The notes beneath the pieces are model-generated. The model did no database searches, was not told where the DNA came from, and saw nothing but the letters and a program-made list of their open reading frames with translations. A stretch of 7,556 nt of DNA from Bacteroidota bacterium (GTDB taxonomy: Bacteria > Bacteroidota > Bacteroidia > NS11-12g > UBA955): positions 1-7,556 of the forward strand of contig JAURQA010000040.1 of NCBI GenBank assembly GCA_030836345.1, written 5' to 3'. Made by a program: the position numbers and the translations under genes. Positions 7,207 to 7,556 of the stretch are shown piece after piece. The first letter of the stretch is position 1, and each line of letters opens with the position of its first letter.

Positions 7207-7556
7207 TTAGCTATCTGTTTTTTTTGGCCTACCCACTGGTCGTTTCGGACCCGTTGCAACCGGATGAATTCTTGGGCGGCCCACGGGACGTTTGGGACCC
7301 GTTTTAACTGGATGAATTCTTGGACGACCCACTGGACGCTTAGGACCCGTTTTAACCGGGTGAATTCTTGGGCGGCCCACTGGACGTTTGGGACCTGTTT
7401 TAATAGGATGTATCCTTGGCCTACCAACCGGACGTTTGGGACCTGTTTTTATAGGATGTATGCGTGGGCGGCCAGGACCTCTTTTCTTAGCAGCCGATTT
7501 TATTGCAATCTGTAAAAGTTCCTTAAGCTCCTTTACTTCATCTTTTATTAATTTAA
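7207..7556 (-). CDS. AT-hook-repeat protein, predicted DNA-binding; start lies beyond window
   Basis: Minus-strand frame open from the window edge (first full codon 7554-7552) to the stop at 7209-7207, giving 115 visible residues with no in-frame ATG or convincing start, so the 5' end is outside. The visible N-terminal part, KLIKDEVKELKELLQIAIKS, has hydrophobic residues at 3, 7, 10, 14, 17 and 21, a regular heptad pattern consistent with a coiled coil. It is followed by AAKKRGP and five consecutive copies of a 16-residue unit GRPRIHP[IV]KTGPKRPV, the fifth having Ala in place of Lys. A sixth partial copy GRPKKTDS ends the protein. The GRPR core flanked by basic and proline residues (PKRPVGRPR) matches the AT-hook, which binds the minor groove of AT-rich DNA. 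Each full unit has about five positive and no negative residues. A role as an architectural, nucleoid-associated or regulatory protein is inferred; RNA binding is an alternative. I do not recognise a named family. Confidence 0.78.
   Translation of the reverse strand, partial: KLIKDEVKELKELLQIAIKSAAKKRGPGRPRIHPIKTGPKRPVGRPRIHPIKTGPKRPVGRPRIHPVKTGPKRPVGRPRIHPVKTGPKRPVGRPRIHPVATGPKRPVGRPKKTDS
7222..7473 (-). repeat. Tandem 48-bp repeat, five full copies plus partial sixth
   Basis: The period is exactly 48 bp: the equivalent hexamer GAATTC occurs at 7266, 7314 and 7362, with its diverged counterparts at 7410 and 7458. Five full units cover 7234-7473 and a 12-bp remnant encoding GRPK covers 7222-7233. 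Because 48 is a multiple of three, copy gain or loss would keep the reading frame. The units are visibly richer in G+C than the surrounding genes because of their Gly, Arg and Pro codons. There are no unique spacers, so this is an in-gene minisatellite and not a CRISPR array. Confidence 0.95.

Noticed and set aside
7218..7225. Run of eight A residues (minus strand) as a programmed frameshift site in the AT-hook gene
   Set aside because: It lies only a few codons before the stop, and a -1 shift would meet a stop codon almost immediately, so there is no meaningful alternative product.
7222..7473. CRISPR-like periodicity
   Set aside because: The 48-bp units are directly adjacent with no unique spacers, and they encode a continuous conserved protein repeat.
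7092..7515. Plus-strand open frames of 71 and 83 codons across the repeat region
   Set aside because: They are the complement of the 48-bp repeat array, whose length (a multiple of three) keeps several frames open. Their translations are Trp/Asn/Thr-rich with no family resemblance, while the opposite strand gives a coherent AT-hook repeat with synonymous variation. A second minus-strand frame starting at 7427 is likewise a frame shadow of the array.

Overview
The window reads as a chromosomal segment of a member of the Bacteroidota, probably a marine or environmental relative of the Flavobacteriia or Cryomorphaceae type. The class is an inference from protein style and gene content. Supporting signs are low G+C, the absence of clear Shine-Dalgarno sequences before most starts, a panD gene followed directly by an LPG-synthase-type membrane protein, and a large secreted protein with lamin-tail domains and a C-terminal domain like those used by the type IX secretion system.

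Six genes are complete and two are cut by the window edges. On the plus strand, in order: the 3' part of panD (aspartate 1-decarboxylase, 1-336); an integral membrane protein of the lysylphosphatidylglycerol-synthase transmembrane / UPF0104 family (about 341-1312, probably starting at a CTG); rfaE2-like nucleotidyltransferase (1305-1784); a second, divergent UPF0104-type membrane protein (1790-2707); a membrane-anchored family 2 glycosyltransferase (2704-3786); a 41-bp gap with a weak candidate promoter; an 844-residue secreted lamin-tail protein (3828-6362); and prmC, the release-factor glutamine methyltransferase (6362-7183). Genes abut or overlap (4 nt gap, 8 nt overlap, 5 nt gap, 4 nt overlap, 41 nt gap, 1 nt overlap), so they look like one or two operons.

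The membrane protein / nucleotidyltransferase / membrane protein / glycosyltransferase block looks like a small envelope-glycan or glycolipid module: a cytosolic enzyme that activates a sugar (or sugar-like) phosphate, a membrane glycosyltransferase, and two putative lipid-handling membrane proteins. The substrate cannot be read from the sequence.

The right end carries the most unusual element. Convergent to prmC and running off the window (minus strand, 7207-7556) is a gene for a very basic protein. It has a short predicted coiled coil followed by five exact-length 16-residue repeats, each with a GRPR AT-hook-like core, and a sixth partial copy. The repeats keep their amino-acid sequence while differing at many synonymous positions, which points to selection on the protein. 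It is a candidate multivalent DNA-binding (nucleoid-associated or regulatory) protein.
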